From DZBG01 sp049241565 (GTDB lineage Bacteria; Bdellovibrionota; Bacteriovoracia; Bacteriovoracales; Bacteriovoracaceae), in the NCBI GenBank assembly GCA_049241565.1, contig JBMLQL010000047.1, positions 123,395-187,394 on the forward strand: a DNA stretch of 64,000 bases, given 5' to 3'. Below the pieces are notes generated by a model, which was not told the origin of the DNA, did no database searches, and saw nothing but the letters and a program-made list of their open reading frames with translations. Of the stretch, positions 33,670-43,246 are shown in pieces. The translations under genes and the position numbers were made by a program. Each line of letters begins with the position of its first letter. Within the stretch, counting starts at the first letter, position 1.

Positions 33670-34188
33670 ATGAAATTTAAAATTCCTTTTCTTTTATCAA
33701 TTGTCGCTATTATCGGTGGTGTCTTTATCTCGATTCTTTTTGGGGCCGACGAATCTATCTTTAAGAATAGAATTGCTCAAGGTCTTGAAAAAAATATCAA
33801 AATTCAATCCATTGTCGATGCAGATAAAAAAGCTGAGAAAATTAAATCTGAGCAAGACAAGAACTGGCGCTACTACCAACGCTATCATTTCCACGCCAAT
33901 GGTATTGCCTCTCTTTCCTTAGCAATGCTTATTCTCTTGGCCTTTATTAAAGCATCAAAAAAAGAAATTCTTGTCGCTAGCTATATGATTGCTGTTGGTG
34001 GTTTCCTTTATCCATTCGTTTGGCTATTTGCCGCTCTTTATGGCCCAGAGATTGGACGAGATGAGGCCAAGGAAGCCTTTGCGATCTTTGGGTATATGGG
34101 TGGGTTATATCTTCTAGGAATTATTTATGGTTTATATTTGGCAGCGGCCAGAGACTGGCGCGCTCCTCTGATATTTTCAGAGAACTAA
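33670..34188 (+). CDS. Four-helix membrane protein, unknown
   Basis: 172 residues. An N-terminal helix (residues 5-23) is followed by a charged, probably periplasmic segment (residues 25-75) rich in Lys and Gln ending RYHFHANGI, then three helices. A short conserved-looking loop LYGPEIGRDEAKEAF lies between helices 3 and 4. AAGGA lies before the ATG. It faces the b561/YceI operon across a dyad-rich region and may share its regulation. I cannot assign a family. Confidence 0.65.
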   Translation: MKFKIPFLLSIVAIIGGVFISILFGADESIFKNRIAQGLEKNIKIQSIVDADKKAEKIKSEQDKNWRYYQRYHFHANGIASLSLAMLILLAFIKASKKEILVASYMIAVGGFLYPFVWLFAALYGPEIGRDEAKEAFAIFGYMGGLYLLGIIYGLYLAAARDWRAPLIFSEN

Positions 34189-34205
34189 TTATGCTTGAGA
34201 TAAAT

Positions 34206-35141
34206 TTATATAAAAATAACTAAGCTTCCCGCCATTTCGTTTAAAAGGTAATAATTATAATGAATGCCTAGAATGATGTATTTATTCAAGGAGTATTGAA
34301 TTCCACCATAAGTGGAATTCTCTTCTTCTTTTTGAACGAGAACTCCATCTTCATACTTTAAGCGTGGAGAAGTTTCATTTCTCAAGGCAAGATTAAAAAG
34401 AAACTTCTTATAAATATATGAGGCGGAGTAAAGAGAGACTGAAACATCGTCTTCATAAAATTTATAATAAGTTTTGATAAGACCCGCATCGAAGAAGAAG
34501 TTTTTTACTTGGACTCCGGCAAAATAAGTTTGAACGGTAAACTTCTCCTGGTAAGTTTCGCCACCATTGGCGGTGGAATCCAAGAAAACGTCATCTTGAT
34601 AAACAGAAGCTCCTAAGCTCACTGGTCCCATTCTCATTGCAAGACCTGCTCCAGGGTTTACTCGCTTAATATCAGGGTTATATTTCAACAAAAGACCTAG
34701 GTCTAATCCAAAATTTCTTCTTTTAAAAAGGGCACCGCCAAGGGCAAGGTTGTATTTATTTGAACTGTATTCTTGTCCTGCCTCTCGTCTATTTAAATAA
34801 TCTTCATCAGATTCAATGACTCTGTTTCCAAAAAAGCCGTTTTCAAGTTTAGAGCTCACTAGGGCAGCTCCTGCTTTTCCTGTTCCAGTGACAAAATTAA
34901 AAGTCGGATTATTTTTAGGATTCCAAAAAGTTTCAAGCCCTACACCACGATCATGACTCACATTGGCCGGGTTAAACTGGGAAGCCGTACCAGATGATGG
35001 CACTGACTTAGAACTCGATCTTCTTGTCATTTTATGAATAGGCTCGCAGTTTACAAGGTTGAGGGCCTCACATAAATTGTCCGCTCCCCACAAATGAGAA
35101 GGAAAGAACATAAGAAGAATAGAAAGGAGAAGAAATTTCAT
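34206..35141 (-). CDS. Exported protein, probable outer-membrane beta-barrel
   Basis: 311 residues with signal peptide (MKFLLLSILLMFFPSHLWG). Two Cys (LCEALNLVNCEP) lie just after cleavage. The remaining 230 residues show alternating hydrophobic/polar strands with Gly/Asn/Asp turns (NKYNLALGGALFKR, LRNETSPRLKY) and end near SLVIFI. No family recognised. TATAAT lies seven bases before the ATG. Confidence 0.7.
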   Translation of the reverse strand: MKFLLLSILLMFFPSHLWGADNLCEALNLVNCEPIHKMTRRSSSKSVPSSGTASQFNPANVSHDRGVGLETFWNPKNNPTFNFVTGTGKAGAALVSSKLENGFFGNRVIESDEDYLNRREAGQEYSSNKYNLALGGALFKRRNFGLDLGLLLKYNPDIKRVNPGAGLAMRMGPVSLGASVYQDDVFLDSTANGGETYQEKFTVQTYFAGVQVKNFFFDAGLIKTYYKFYEDDVSVSLYSASYIYKKFLFNLALRNETSPRLKYEDGVLVQKEEENSTYGGIQYSLNKYIILGIHYNYYLLNEMAGSLVIFI

Positions 35142-35148
35142 CTCAGAA

Positions 35149-35185
35149 ATTATACCTTGAATCCCCTATTTACCTCATCTAAAAT
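35149..35185. promoter_or_regulatory. Divergent leaderless promoters
   Basis: Minus strand: TATAAT (35154-35149), seven bases before ATG 35141. Plus strand: TTGAAT (35157-35162), 17 bases, TAAAAT (35180-35185), five bases before ATG 35191. Confidence 0.5.
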
Positions 35186-35190
35186 GAATC

Positions 35191-36267
35191 ATGTCTTTGC
35201 CATTGTCTCATCTTAAACGCTACCCAATTAAAGAGAATGATCTTCTTCAGGCATTTGACAGTGCTGATGAACTTCTTCTTGAATACTTGACAACAATAGA
35301 TCTAAAGAAAAAAAGAATACTGATTGTAAACGATCAATTTGGCGCCCTGAGTTGTTCGTTAAACACACACCAAATAACAACTTATACTGATTCCTTTGTG
35401 TCCTATCAAGGCATCAAACTTAATAGTCATGGGGCGATCACAGCCATCCCAGATCTTGAACAGCTTGAAGGGTCCTATGATTTTGTCCTGGTGAGAATCC
35501 CTAAATCAATGTCCTTTTTTGAAGACATCCTCGCTCGACTAACCAAGCATCTTCATCAGGATTCTCAGTTTATCTGTGCTTCTATGGTTAAGCATCTTGC
35601 TCCCACAAGTTTTGATCTTCTTCAGAAATATATTGGCCAGACAACCACAAGCCTCGCCAAGAAAAAAGCCAGATTGGTTTTTGCAAAATTTGAAAAAGCA
35701 TCAGTGATTTCCCCTTATCCTATCCGTCTGACCATTGAAGGATTCAATTCACCTTTTATTAATCACTCCAATCTTTTTAGTCGTGAAAAACTAGATATTG
35801 GGACTCGCTTTTTCCTTGATCATCTACCACAGGGACCGTTTGAAAAAATTCTAGATCTTGGATGCGCTAACGGCATTATTGGTATCAAGGCCCAGCAACT
35901 TAATCCAAAATCTCAGATCATTTTTTCTGATGAGTCTTTTATGGCCATCAAAAGTGCCACAGCGAATTATAAAGCGCAGAGTTCAGGTGACGCAGAATTT
36001 GTTTGGACCAATTGCTATGAGAACCAAGGTGCAGGTCAATTAGACCTTGTCCTCTGCAATCCTCCTTTTCATCAAGGAACGACCATTGGTGATTTTATTG
36101 CCTGGCAGATGTTCAAAGACGCTCACTACGGTCTCAAAGCTGGAGGACTACTCAGAGTGATTGGAAACCATCATCTCGGTTATCAAGTTAAACTTAAGAA
36201 GATATTTGGAAATAGCAGAATCGTGGCCACCAATTCGAAGTTTATTATTTGTGAGGCCCGAAAATAA
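35191..36267 (+). CDS. rlmG: RlmG/RsmC-type rRNA guanine-N2 methyltransferase
   Basis: Two tandem methyltransferase domains, the N-terminal one degenerate, as in RlmG (23S m2G1835) and RsmC (16S m2G1207). The C-terminal active half has KILDLGCANGIIGIKA (motif I), IIFSDES, and LVLCNPPFHQGTTIGD (motif IV NPPF, characteristic). 358 residues, closer to RlmG in length. The choice between RlmG and RsmC is not certain. Confidence 0.87.
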   Translation: MSLPLSHLKRYPIKENDLLQAFDSADELLLEYLTTIDLKKKRILIVNDQFGALSCSLNTHQITTYTDSFVSYQGIKLNSHGAITAIPDLEQLEGSYDFVLVRIPKSMSFFEDILARLTKHLHQDSQFICASMVKHLAPTSFDLLQKYIGQTTTSLAKKKARLVFAKFEKASVISPYPIRLTIEGFNSPFINHSNLFSREKLDIGTRFFLDHLPQGPFEKILDLGCANGIIGIKAQQLNPKSQIIFSDESFMAIKSATANYKAQSSGDAEFVWTNCYENQGAGQLDLVLCNPPFHQGTTIGDFIAWQMFKDAHYGLKAGGLLRVIGNHHLGYQVKLKKIFGNSRIVATNSKFIICEARK

Positions 36268-36341
36268 GCAAAATTCCGACATTTTCTTACCTCTTATCCA
36301 TCTTATTTTTCAAAAGACCCGAAAAATGAAATAGTGTGGAT

Positions 36342-37118
36342 ATGTATATTATTTTATTACTAACCTTCTCTCTGACAGTTTTTGCCGAAAGTACGGTGAG
36401 ATTGTATAAAAAAGGGATTGGGCCAGATTCACTTCCTTCTCGTGATATCTACGTCTATCTTCCTGATGGATACGAGAAGTCTCACCTCTCCTATCCCGTC
36501 CTCTATATGCACGACGGACAAAATCTTTTTGACCCCACTCGGGCCTTTTTAGGACAGACATGGAAAACAAAAGAGACTCTTGATACACTTATCTCAAAAA
36601 AAATAATTCGCCCTCTGATTGTGGTGGCCATTGATAACACCCCTTCTCGAATGAGTGAGTATGCGCCTGAAAAAGATGGAATCAAATATCTAGATTTTAT
36701 TTCTTTTAAACTTAAGTCGATGATTGATCGAGATTTTAGAACAATAAAGAACAGAGACCTCACTGGCATCATGGGCTCCTCACTAGGAGGACTTATCTCA
36801 TTGCAGGCAGGGATGAGTCACTTCCACACCTTTGGTCTTATCGGTGCTCTTTCGCCCTCAATTTGGTATAACGATAAGTCCATTGTGACCGCTTATCAGA
36901 TGACTCAATTTCTTCCGCTAAACGTCTATCTTGATAGTGGGACTGAAGGTGGAGAAAATGCTGATGACGTCTGGGAGCTTGCTCGTACCCTTGAACAAAG
37001 AAGAATCAGCCCAAAGGTTATTATTCAGCAAGGAGCTGGGCATAGTGAAAGATTTTGGGCCCAGAGATTTCCAGAGGCCTTAATCTTTCTTTATAGTGAA
37101 CGCGCCTTTGCTTTCTGA
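36342..37118 (+). CDS. Exported esterase of the D/enterochelin-esterase-like family
   Basis: About 258 residues with signal peptide (MYIILLLTFSLTVFA). Alpha/beta hydrolase core: VYLPDGYEKSHLSYPVLYMHDGQNLFD, nucleophile GSSLGG, an acidic residue in YLDSGTEGGE, and His in GAGHSERFW. The family (PF00756) hydrolyses ester bonds of small molecules or siderophores. ATG 36342 is the usual start; GTG 36336 is an alternative. The 3' end overlaps the converging OsmC-YcaO gene by 28 bases. Confidence 0.85.
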   Translation: MYIILLLTFSLTVFAESTVRLYKKGIGPDSLPSRDIYVYLPDGYEKSHLSYPVLYMHDGQNLFDPTRAFLGQTWKTKETLDTLISKKIIRPLIVVAIDNTPSRMSEYAPEKDGIKYLDFISFKLKSMIDRDFRTIKNRDLTGIMGSSLGGLISLQAGMSHFHTFGLIGALSPSIWYNDKSIVTAYQMTQFLPLNVYLDSGTEGGENADDVWELARTLEQRRISPKVIIQQGAGHSERFWAQRFPEALIFLYSERAFAF

Positions 37119-39271
37119 AGTTTTTGGTAGCTCTCAATAAACTTTTGATGTTTATCAATCCCTTCAAGCTTCATATTCGTCTGAGGGATATTATAAAACG
37201 TCACTTCACCTGTTATAGTCCCTACAACAGCATTCATGAGCTTCTCACCATACATGCGACTAAGATTAGGGAGGTAGTCCTCTAGTTCCAGCTCTTCGTT
37301 AAGGGTGATATCTAGAACGATATTGAGGGCCTGATAAAATTTCTTTCTTTCAGGAAGGCTGTTACTAAAAGTTGAAAGTTGCTCTACTAATTCTTTCGCC
37401 TCTTCAAACTGCTGGAGACTTAAATAACTGAGGGCCTTAAGTTCTCCAATAGACAGCTGCCCCCAAGTCGAATTCTCATCAAAGGCCACACCGATGAGTT
37501 CTGAGATTTGAGTATAATTATCAATTTCACTTTCTTCTAATTTTTTCACAAGAGACTTGAGTCCCTTTTTATCAAGACTGTGGAGATTGAGAATACTTTC
37601 TCTAAATTCAAGTGATTTATTATGATTATCCCAGATCAGCTCTTCTGGAAGATAAATCTCTGAATAATTCGGGACGAGAATACGTGTGGCACAGGCCCCA
37701 AGCTCTTCAAAATCGGCAATATAAACTTCTTTCTCCATTTCACGGAGGATTCCCATTAAATAATTAAACTCTTGCTCAGTTGTTCCTGAGAAGTTCCAGT
37801 CGGCAAATTCATAATCTGCTTTCTCACTGAAAAACTTCCAAGAAATCACTCCTGTAGAATCAATAAAATGATCGATGATATTATTATGCTCTTTCACAGC
37901 AAATTCATTAAACGTCGGAGGAATAAGGTCATTTAGACCTTCAAAGCTTCGACCTTGGAGAAGTTCAGTTAATGTCCTCTCAAGGGCCACTTCAAAATTA
38001 GGATGGGCCCCAAAAGAAGCAAACACACCACCATTTCGTGGATTCATCAAAGTCACATTCATGACAGGGAATCTTCCCCCAAGAGAGGCATCTTTCACGA
38101 GGACAGGAAACCCTTGCTCTTCGAGCTTTGCTATCCCTTCGAGGATTTTCGGATAACGATTCAAAACTTCCCGGGGAACACTTGGCAGAGAAATCTCACT
38201 GGTGATGATTTCATTTTTTACTGCTCGTTCAAAAATTTCAGAGAGGGCCTGAACACGGGCCTCATTAATCGTATTTCCAGCACTCATCCCATTACTGACA
38301 TAAAGATTCGCAATAAGATTGACCGGGATATAAACTGTTTTCTTATCTGATTGGCGAACAAAAAGAAGAGCACAAACTCCACGCTCTTTATTGCCTGAAT
38401 TTGTATCGTAGAGGTGAGAAAACTTAAGCTCTCCCTCGTTACCATAAATCTCGAGAAGGTAATCATCCATTAATTCTTTGGGAATCGAATCTTTAGGACC
38501 CGCCTTAAACCATTTCTCTGTTGGATAATGAACAAATTCGGCTTTTGCGATTTCTTCGCCTAGGTAATAATCACTATAAAAATAATTTGTACTTATACGT
38601 TCAAGATACTCTCCTAAGGCCGAGGCGAGAGCAGCATTTTTTGTGGACCCTTTCCCGTTAGTAAAACACATCGGAGACTCAGCATCACGAATATGAACTG
38701 ACCACACGTGAGGGACAGGATTTCTCCAAGAGGCAACTTCAATTCTGATCCCCAGATTCTCAAGAAGAGAAGTCATCTTAAGGATCGTCTCTTCTAAAGA
38801 AGAATCCTTCCCTATAATAAGAGTCTTTTTCTCGGCGAGATCAATACCTTCGAGAATGAGATTTGAATTTTTCGCCTGAGAGTCTTTAGCATTAATTTTA
38901 AAATCTGGATTATTCTGGATCACTCGCTTAACCGTACAGCGATCCATGGCCTTGAGAATTCCCTCACGATCATGCTCAGAAATTCCTTCAGGAAGTTCTA
39001 TTTCAATAGTGATAGTTTGGTTATAACGATTCTCAGGATCAACGATATTGTTCTGAGTGACACGAATATCCTCAGTGGGGATATTTCGAGCGACACAATA
39101 AACTTTCACAAAATAAGCCGCGCAAAGGGCCGATGAGGCCAAGAAATAATCAAATGGACCAGGGGCCGTGCCATCACCTTTATAACGGATGGGTTGGTCA
39201 GCGATGACAGTAAAGTCATCAAACGTGGCCTCTAGCCTTAAATTTTCTAAGAAACGAACGTTGATTTGCAT
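37091..39271 (-). CDS. OsmC-YcaO fusion protein
   Basis: 726 residues. Residues 1-140 form an OsmC domain (GDGTAPGPFDYFLASSALCAAYFVK with one catalytic-type Cys, and MDRCTVKRVIQNNP with the second). The rest is a YcaO domain with the ATP-binding elements (SPMCFTNGKGSTKNAALASALGEYLERIS, NEARVQALSEIFERAVKNE) and a C-terminal helical extension. YcaO enzymes activate amide backbones with ATP, and OsmC domains reduce peroxides. The E. coli YcaO acts with RimO in ribosomal protein S12 methylthiolation; whether the fused form does is unknown. TAAAAA lies six bases before the ATG. Confidence 0.9.
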   Translation of the reverse strand: MQINVRFLENLRLEATFDDFTVIADQPIRYKGDGTAPGPFDYFLASSALCAAYFVKVYCVARNIPTEDIRVTQNNIVDPENRYNQTITIEIELPEGISEHDREGILKAMDRCTVKRVIQNNPDFKINAKDSQAKNSNLILEGIDLAEKKTLIIGKDSSLEETILKMTSLLENLGIRIEVASWRNPVPHVWSVHIRDAESPMCFTNGKGSTKNAALASALGEYLERISTNYFYSDYYLGEEIAKAEFVHYPTEKWFKAGPKDSIPKELMDDYLLEIYGNEGELKFSHLYDTNSGNKERGVCALLFVRQSDKKTVYIPVNLIANLYVSNGMSAGNTINEARVQALSEIFERAVKNEIITSEISLPSVPREVLNRYPKILEGIAKLEEQGFPVLVKDASLGGRFPVMNVTLMNPRNGGVFASFGAHPNFEVALERTLTELLQGRSFEGLNDLIPPTFNEFAVKEHNNIIDHFIDSTGVISWKFFSEKADYEFADWNFSGTTEQEFNYLMGILREMEKEVYIADFEELGACATRILVPNYSEIYLPEELIWDNHNKSLEFRESILNLHSLDKKGLKSLVKKLEESEIDNYTQISELIGVAFDENSTWGQLSIGELKALSYLSLQQFEEAKELVEQLSTFSNSLPERKKFYQALNIVLDITLNEELELEDYLPNLSRMYGEKLMNAVVGTITGEVTFYNIPQTNMKLEGIDKHQKFIESYQKLQKAKARSL

Positions 39272-39277
39272 GCCAAG

Positions 39278-39286
39278 TTTTTAGCA
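39278..39286 (-). promoter_or_regulatory. Extended -10 of the OsmC-YcaO gene, leaderless geometry
   Basis: TGC-TAAAAA on the minus strand, six bases before ATG 39271; no Shine-Dalgarno. Confidence 0.36.
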
Positions 39287-39338
39287 TTTTTTATGAGGTG
39301 TTTACAGGGGAGCGACCCTTTATTTGTAATTTTTACCC

Positions 39339-40742
39339 CTATTTCTCAGGTCTAAACATGCGATGAAGCTTAGGAATCGTCTTCTTTTTATCTTTCAGAC
39401 GCTCTTGCTCCAAAAGCTGGTGCTTCTCTTTCTTATTTAAGGGAACCCCGCGATTTTTAATAGAGTTCAAATCCGCCGTTTTAATGACTTTTTCAAGGTG
39501 TTTACCCACCCCTTCAAGAACACCAAAATACCCTACCAGTTTTCGGCTCATATTGAGAGGTAACTTCTCATCAAAATATTTATCTACGTAAGGCACACGA
39601 CGAAGTGGCCAAGCAATATTTCGGTAAATGAGAGAGTCTGTTGACGAGGACTGCTGCATCACATAGTTCATTTCATCACTCCACTTATACATGGCCTGAA
39701 GAATGGCATCTTTTCTTAAAAGGTCATCCACACGATTCGGGTCAGTCCACTCCCCGATTAATGTGAAGCGTGGATCCACTTCAATATCAGCAGGGATAAA
39801 ACTTGAAGAGGCAGAAATTCCTAATTGCTTCACAAATTTAGGTTTTTTAACCAAAAGTCTACTTTTGTAAAGAGGAAGCGTAACTGCCCCATCACTCATC
39901 ACTTCAAACGAATGTGAAGCCACTTCTGAACAAAAAATCTCCGCCGAGTTCTCTTGATCAAAGGCAAAATCATAATTTATATTTCCTATTGTATCGCTAG
40001 CTTCTTTTGTACGTTCGAAAATATACTTCGCCGCTTTAGCCGCAAGTTGTTCGTTATCAAAACGGTAAAAGGCCGTTCGTGCATTTTTATCTGCAATATG
40101 TCCCTCTTCAAGAGGACGCACCACTGATCCAATTTCAATATGGGCCTCAATCGTCCACAACTTCCCTTGTGGATCTTTATAAACAAGACTCATGTGTGAA
40201 AACTGAGTATCAAATTCTCCCAAATTAGAAATGGCTGCTGAGGTAAAGGCATTCCCTCGGGATAAAATAATATCCCCACTTCTTAGATCAACAGTTGGGC
40301 GAAAACTTTTAAACTTTGGATGCTTGTTCAAAAACTTATTACCATCAGAGAAAGCAGTATCAGAATAGGTTTCGTGAGGATCAATGCGATTTTTTGTATA
40401 AATCAGAAGATTATCATCTAGGGTTTTCATTGATCTAAAAACACTTCGCAAGGTTGTGGCACAAGCTTTAGTGAATCGCCCTTGTTGATAAGACTGACGC
40501 ATCTTTTGATGAATATCTATTTTTTTATTCCAAAGCTCTCGTCTTAGGCTATCGACTTCATCTCTATCAGAAAAAAGCTTCATTTCTTCGATTAGCTCCA
40601 AAGACCGAGTGAGTCTCATCCCATCTTCTTCACAATGCTTAAGATTAAGATCCCATGAGGAGCGAGTTTGAGCCCCTGCCATTTGGGACAAAGTGATAAA
40701 AAAGAGAGCAAACTGTATAGTTTTTAAACGGCCCATACGCAT
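39339..40742 (-). CDS. Exported YiiX/YebB-like (permuted NlpC/P60) cysteine hydrolase
   Basis: 467 residues with a signal peptide ending AGAQ. The catalytic domain in the middle has VDLRSGDIILSRGNAFTS and FSHMSLVYKD (His) near its start, and a later EIFCSEVAS (Cys), the circularly permuted order of PF05708. These enzymes cleave peptide or lipid-linked amide bonds in the envelope. A Lys-rich C-terminal tail ends the protein. TACAAT (40754-40749) lies six bases before the ATG. Confidence 0.82.
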   Translation of the reverse strand: MRMGRLKTIQFALFFITLSQMAGAQTRSSWDLNLKHCEEDGMRLTRSLELIEEMKLFSDRDEVDSLRRELWNKKIDIHQKMRQSYQQGRFTKACATTLRSVFRSMKTLDDNLLIYTKNRIDPHETYSDTAFSDGNKFLNKHPKFKSFRPTVDLRSGDIILSRGNAFTSAAISNLGEFDTQFSHMSLVYKDPQGKLWTIEAHIEIGSVVRPLEEGHIADKNARTAFYRFDNEQLAAKAAKYIFERTKEASDTIGNINYDFAFDQENSAEIFCSEVASHSFEVMSDGAVTLPLYKSRLLVKKPKFVKQLGISASSSFIPADIEVDPRFTLIGEWTDPNRVDDLLRKDAILQAMYKWSDEMNYVMQQSSSTDSLIYRNIAWPLRRVPYVDKYFDEKLPLNMSRKLVGYFGVLEGVGKHLEKVIKTADLNSIKNRGVPLNKKEKHQLLEQERLKDKKKTIPKLHRMFRPEK

Positions 40743-40748
40743 AAATCC

Positions 40749-40754
40749 ATTGTA
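40749..40754 (-). promoter_or_regulatory. -10 box of the YiiX-like gene, leaderless geometry
   Basis: TACAAT on the minus strand, six bases before ATG 40742; no Shine-Dalgarno and no good -35. Confidence 0.4.
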
Positions 40755-40860
40755 AAAAGAGTTTATGCAGGGTTATTTGCAATTGAGATGCCAGATCAAA
40801 AAGTTGAACTGCGACAATAATGACCAGGTCAAAATACTCTCTTTTCTATACCTTTTATCC

Positions 40861-40866
40861 TATACT
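40861..40866 (+). promoter_or_regulatory. -10 box of cydAB, leaderless geometry
   Basis: TATACT ends six bases before the cydA ATG at 40873. No Shine-Dalgarno in the preceding 30 bases. Confidence 0.42.
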
Positions 40867-40872
40867 CATCTC

Positions 40873-42183
40873 ATGGACTCACTACTTGCCGCTCGCTCCC
40901 TCATGGGACTCTCTCTAGGCTTTCATATCATCTTTGCTATTGTAGGAATGGTAATGCCGGTTCTCATGGCCCTGGCCCATTACCGATGGCTTAAAACAAA
41001 AGACGAAGACTATCTCACTCTGACTCGTTGGTGGATGAAAGGCCTTGGAATATTTTTTGCGACAGGTGCAGTTTCTGGAACAGCATTAAGTTTTGAGCTT
41101 GGTCTTTTGTGGCCGAAGTTTATGTTTCATGCAGGCCCTATTTTTGGAATGCCATTTTCTTGGGAAGGAACAGCTTTTTTTCTTGAGGCCATTTTTCTCG
41201 GTCTCTACCTCTACGGGTTTAATCATCTCAAACCATGGATTCATTGGTGGACTGGAGTAGGTGTTGGAATCTGCGGAATGCTCAGTGGGATTTTTGTTGT
41301 CGCGGCCAATGCTTGGATGAACTCTCCCGCAGGTTTTGACTGGGTCGATGGAAAGGCAATGAATATTGATCCAGTGAAGGCCATGTTTAATGAGGCTTGG
41401 TTTTCTCAATCTCAGCATACCGTTATCACTGCCACTCTTGCTGTAAGTTGTGCCGTTTTAGGGATTCATTGCGCTCTTCTTCTATTAAGAAGACAAGAAG
41501 CCTTGAATAAAAAGGCCATCAAAGTCGCTCTTCCTCTTTTTATCATCTCTGCTCTACTCTCACCACTCAGCGGTGATCTTTCTGCCAAAGATGTGGCCAA
41601 GAGACAACCAGTGAAACTGGCGGCCATGGAAGCTCATTTTGAAACTCATAAGGGTGTGGGACTTTGGATTGGAGGAATTCCTAATGCTGAAACACAAACA
41701 GTGGAATATGGGATTCAAATTCCTTATCTTCTCTCTCTTCTGGCCACTAATAATCCCTTTTCTGAAATTAAAGGCCTGAATGATTACCCAAAAGAAGAAT
41801 GGCCACCACTCCTTCCAGTGCATCTTGCCTTTCAAGTCATGGTAGGAATCGGAACACTTCTTTTTGGAGTCTCTCTACTTATTCTATGGAATCTCTGGAA
41901 GAAAAAAGACATTCTTGAAAATCGATTCATTCTCAAACTTCTCGCACTTATGACTCCATTGGGAGTCATTGCGGTAGAGGCGGGATGGATCGTCACAGAA
42001 GTAGGACGCCAACCTTGGATTATCTACGGTATTCTTAAAACAAAAGATTCTGTTACACCGATGCCGGGGATTGAGTATATCCTGTTCTTTTTTGCAGGTC
42101 TTTATCTCATGCTCTCTCTTACGGTAGCTTGGCTCATGTACCGTCAGTTTCAACTTTTTATGAAGAAGAATAATCATGCTTGA
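40873..42183 (+). CDS. cydA: Cytochrome bd oxidase subunit I
   Basis: High-affinity quinol:O2 oxidoreductase, inner membrane. Starts at MDSLLAARSLMGLSLGFHIIFA, where the His ligand of b595 lies early. KFMFHAGPIFGMPFSWEGTAFFLE, the Q-loop region and GRQPWIIYGILKTKDSVTP are characteristic. About 436 residues with nine helices; the Q loop is short, as in the cyanide-insensitive (CIO) branch. The frame is open back to 40765 but the extra residues are not CydA-like. Overlaps cydB by eight bases. Confidence 0.96.
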   Translation: MDSLLAARSLMGLSLGFHIIFAIVGMVMPVLMALAHYRWLKTKDEDYLTLTRWWMKGLGIFFATGAVSGTALSFELGLLWPKFMFHAGPIFGMPFSWEGTAFFLEAIFLGLYLYGFNHLKPWIHWWTGVGVGICGMLSGIFVVAANAWMNSPAGFDWVDGKAMNIDPVKAMFNEAWFSQSQHTVITATLAVSCAVLGIHCALLLLRRQEALNKKAIKVALPLFIISALLSPLSGDLSAKDVAKRQPVKLAAMEAHFETHKGVGLWIGGIPNAETQTVEYGIQIPYLLSLLATNNPFSEIKGLNDYPKEEWPPLLPVHLAFQVMVGIGTLLFGVSLLILWNLWKKKDILENRFILKLLALMTPLGVIAVEAGWIVTEVGRQPWIIYGILKTKDSVTPMPGIEYILFFFAGLYLMLSLTVAWLMYRQFQLFMKKNNHA

Positions 42184-43189
42184 GTTTGTCATCCTTGTTC
42201 TTATTCTTAGTCTAATCTTCTATGTGATCTTTGCGGGAGCAGACTTTGGCGCCGGTATCTACGAATTCTTATGTCTTATAAGCGGCAGAAGTTCTCGCAA
42301 GGAACTGGTTGAAAAGGCCATTGGCCCTATTTGGGAGGCCAATCATATTTGGCTTATTTTAGTCCTGGTGATTTTTTTCATGGGATTCCCTTATCCCTTT
42401 ATGGTCTTCTCTAATCTTTTTCATATTCCTTTAATCTTTGTCATCGTCGGTATTATTTTTAGAGGAACTGCTTTTGCTTTCAGGCACTACGATCCTATTA
42501 AAGATGAATCCCAAAAGCTTTATACCTGGCTTTTCGCTCTTTCTTCTGTCTGGACTTCTTTTTGGCAAGGTGTGATTGTGGGAAGTTTGTTCTCCCCACT
42601 GCCAATCGAGATTATAAGTTTTAGACAGTATTTTATTGACCCTTGGTTTACGCCATTTAGCTTCAGCACCGGGATCTTTGTCATGTCGACCTATCTCTTC
42701 CTTGCTCAAACTTTCTTTTTAAGTGAAGCCCCTAAAGATCAAGAAATCAGAGATTCTATTCGCAAAGATATTTGGAAGTCTCTTCTCTTTGTTTTCTTAT
42801 CTGGATCAGCGGTGTTTCTAGTGGCTTTTTATACGAACAAAGAATTCATAGAGGCATTTTTTGGTAACAAGTACTCCATTCTTCTTGGCATCCTCACGAC
42901 TCTTCTTTTGATTCCTCTGATCCTTAGCTATAAGTATCAATGGAACAAAGTTTCAAGAGTTCTCGTGGCCCTTCAAGTCACCATGATTTTTGGAGCAGTC
43001 CTAGTTAAACGCGCTCCTGTCATGATTTACTTTCAAGACAAGAGGACTTTAACATTTCTCCAAGCTGCCGCCCCTGAAGCCGTTATCAAGCAGCTTTTCA
43101 TGGCCCTGGTTGTAGGGATTATTTTGATACTACCGTTTTTGATTTATCTTTTGAAAGTTTTTAAAAGTAGTAATGGAATGAAGAAATAA
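42176..43189 (+). CDS. cydB: Cytochrome bd oxidase subunit II
   Basis: 337 residues with eight predicted helices: the N-terminal FYVIFAGADFGAGIYEFL, IGPIWEANHIWLILVLVIFFMGFP (quinone-oxidase signature) and FRGTAFAFRHYD match CydB. Pairs with CydA to form the haem-bearing oxidase. The start lies inside the end of cydA. No cydX or cydDC genes are seen nearby. Confidence 0.96.
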   Translation: MLEFVILVLILSLIFYVIFAGADFGAGIYEFLCLISGRSSRKELVEKAIGPIWEANHIWLILVLVIFFMGFPYPFMVFSNLFHIPLIFVIVGIIFRGTAFAFRHYDPIKDESQKLYTWLFALSSVWTSFWQGVIVGSLFSPLPIEIISFRQYFIDPWFTPFSFSTGIFVMSTYLFLAQTFFLSEAPKDQEIRDSIRKDIWKSLLFVFLSGSAVFLVAFYTNKEFIEAFFGNKYSILLGILTTLLLIPLILSYKYQWNKVSRVLVALQVTMIFGAVLVKRAPVMIYFQDKRTLTFLQAAAPEAVIKQLFMALVVGIILILPFLIYLLKVFKSSNGMKK

Positions 43190-43246
43190 GGCCGATCCTA
43201 CCTCACTAGAAATCTGTGAAATAGAACCGGCCAGATAATTTAATTC

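Noticed and set aside
40780..40800. FNR-like dyad TTGAG...ATCAA upstream of cydA
   Set aside because: The half-sites are seven bases apart instead of four, so it is not a normal FNR box.
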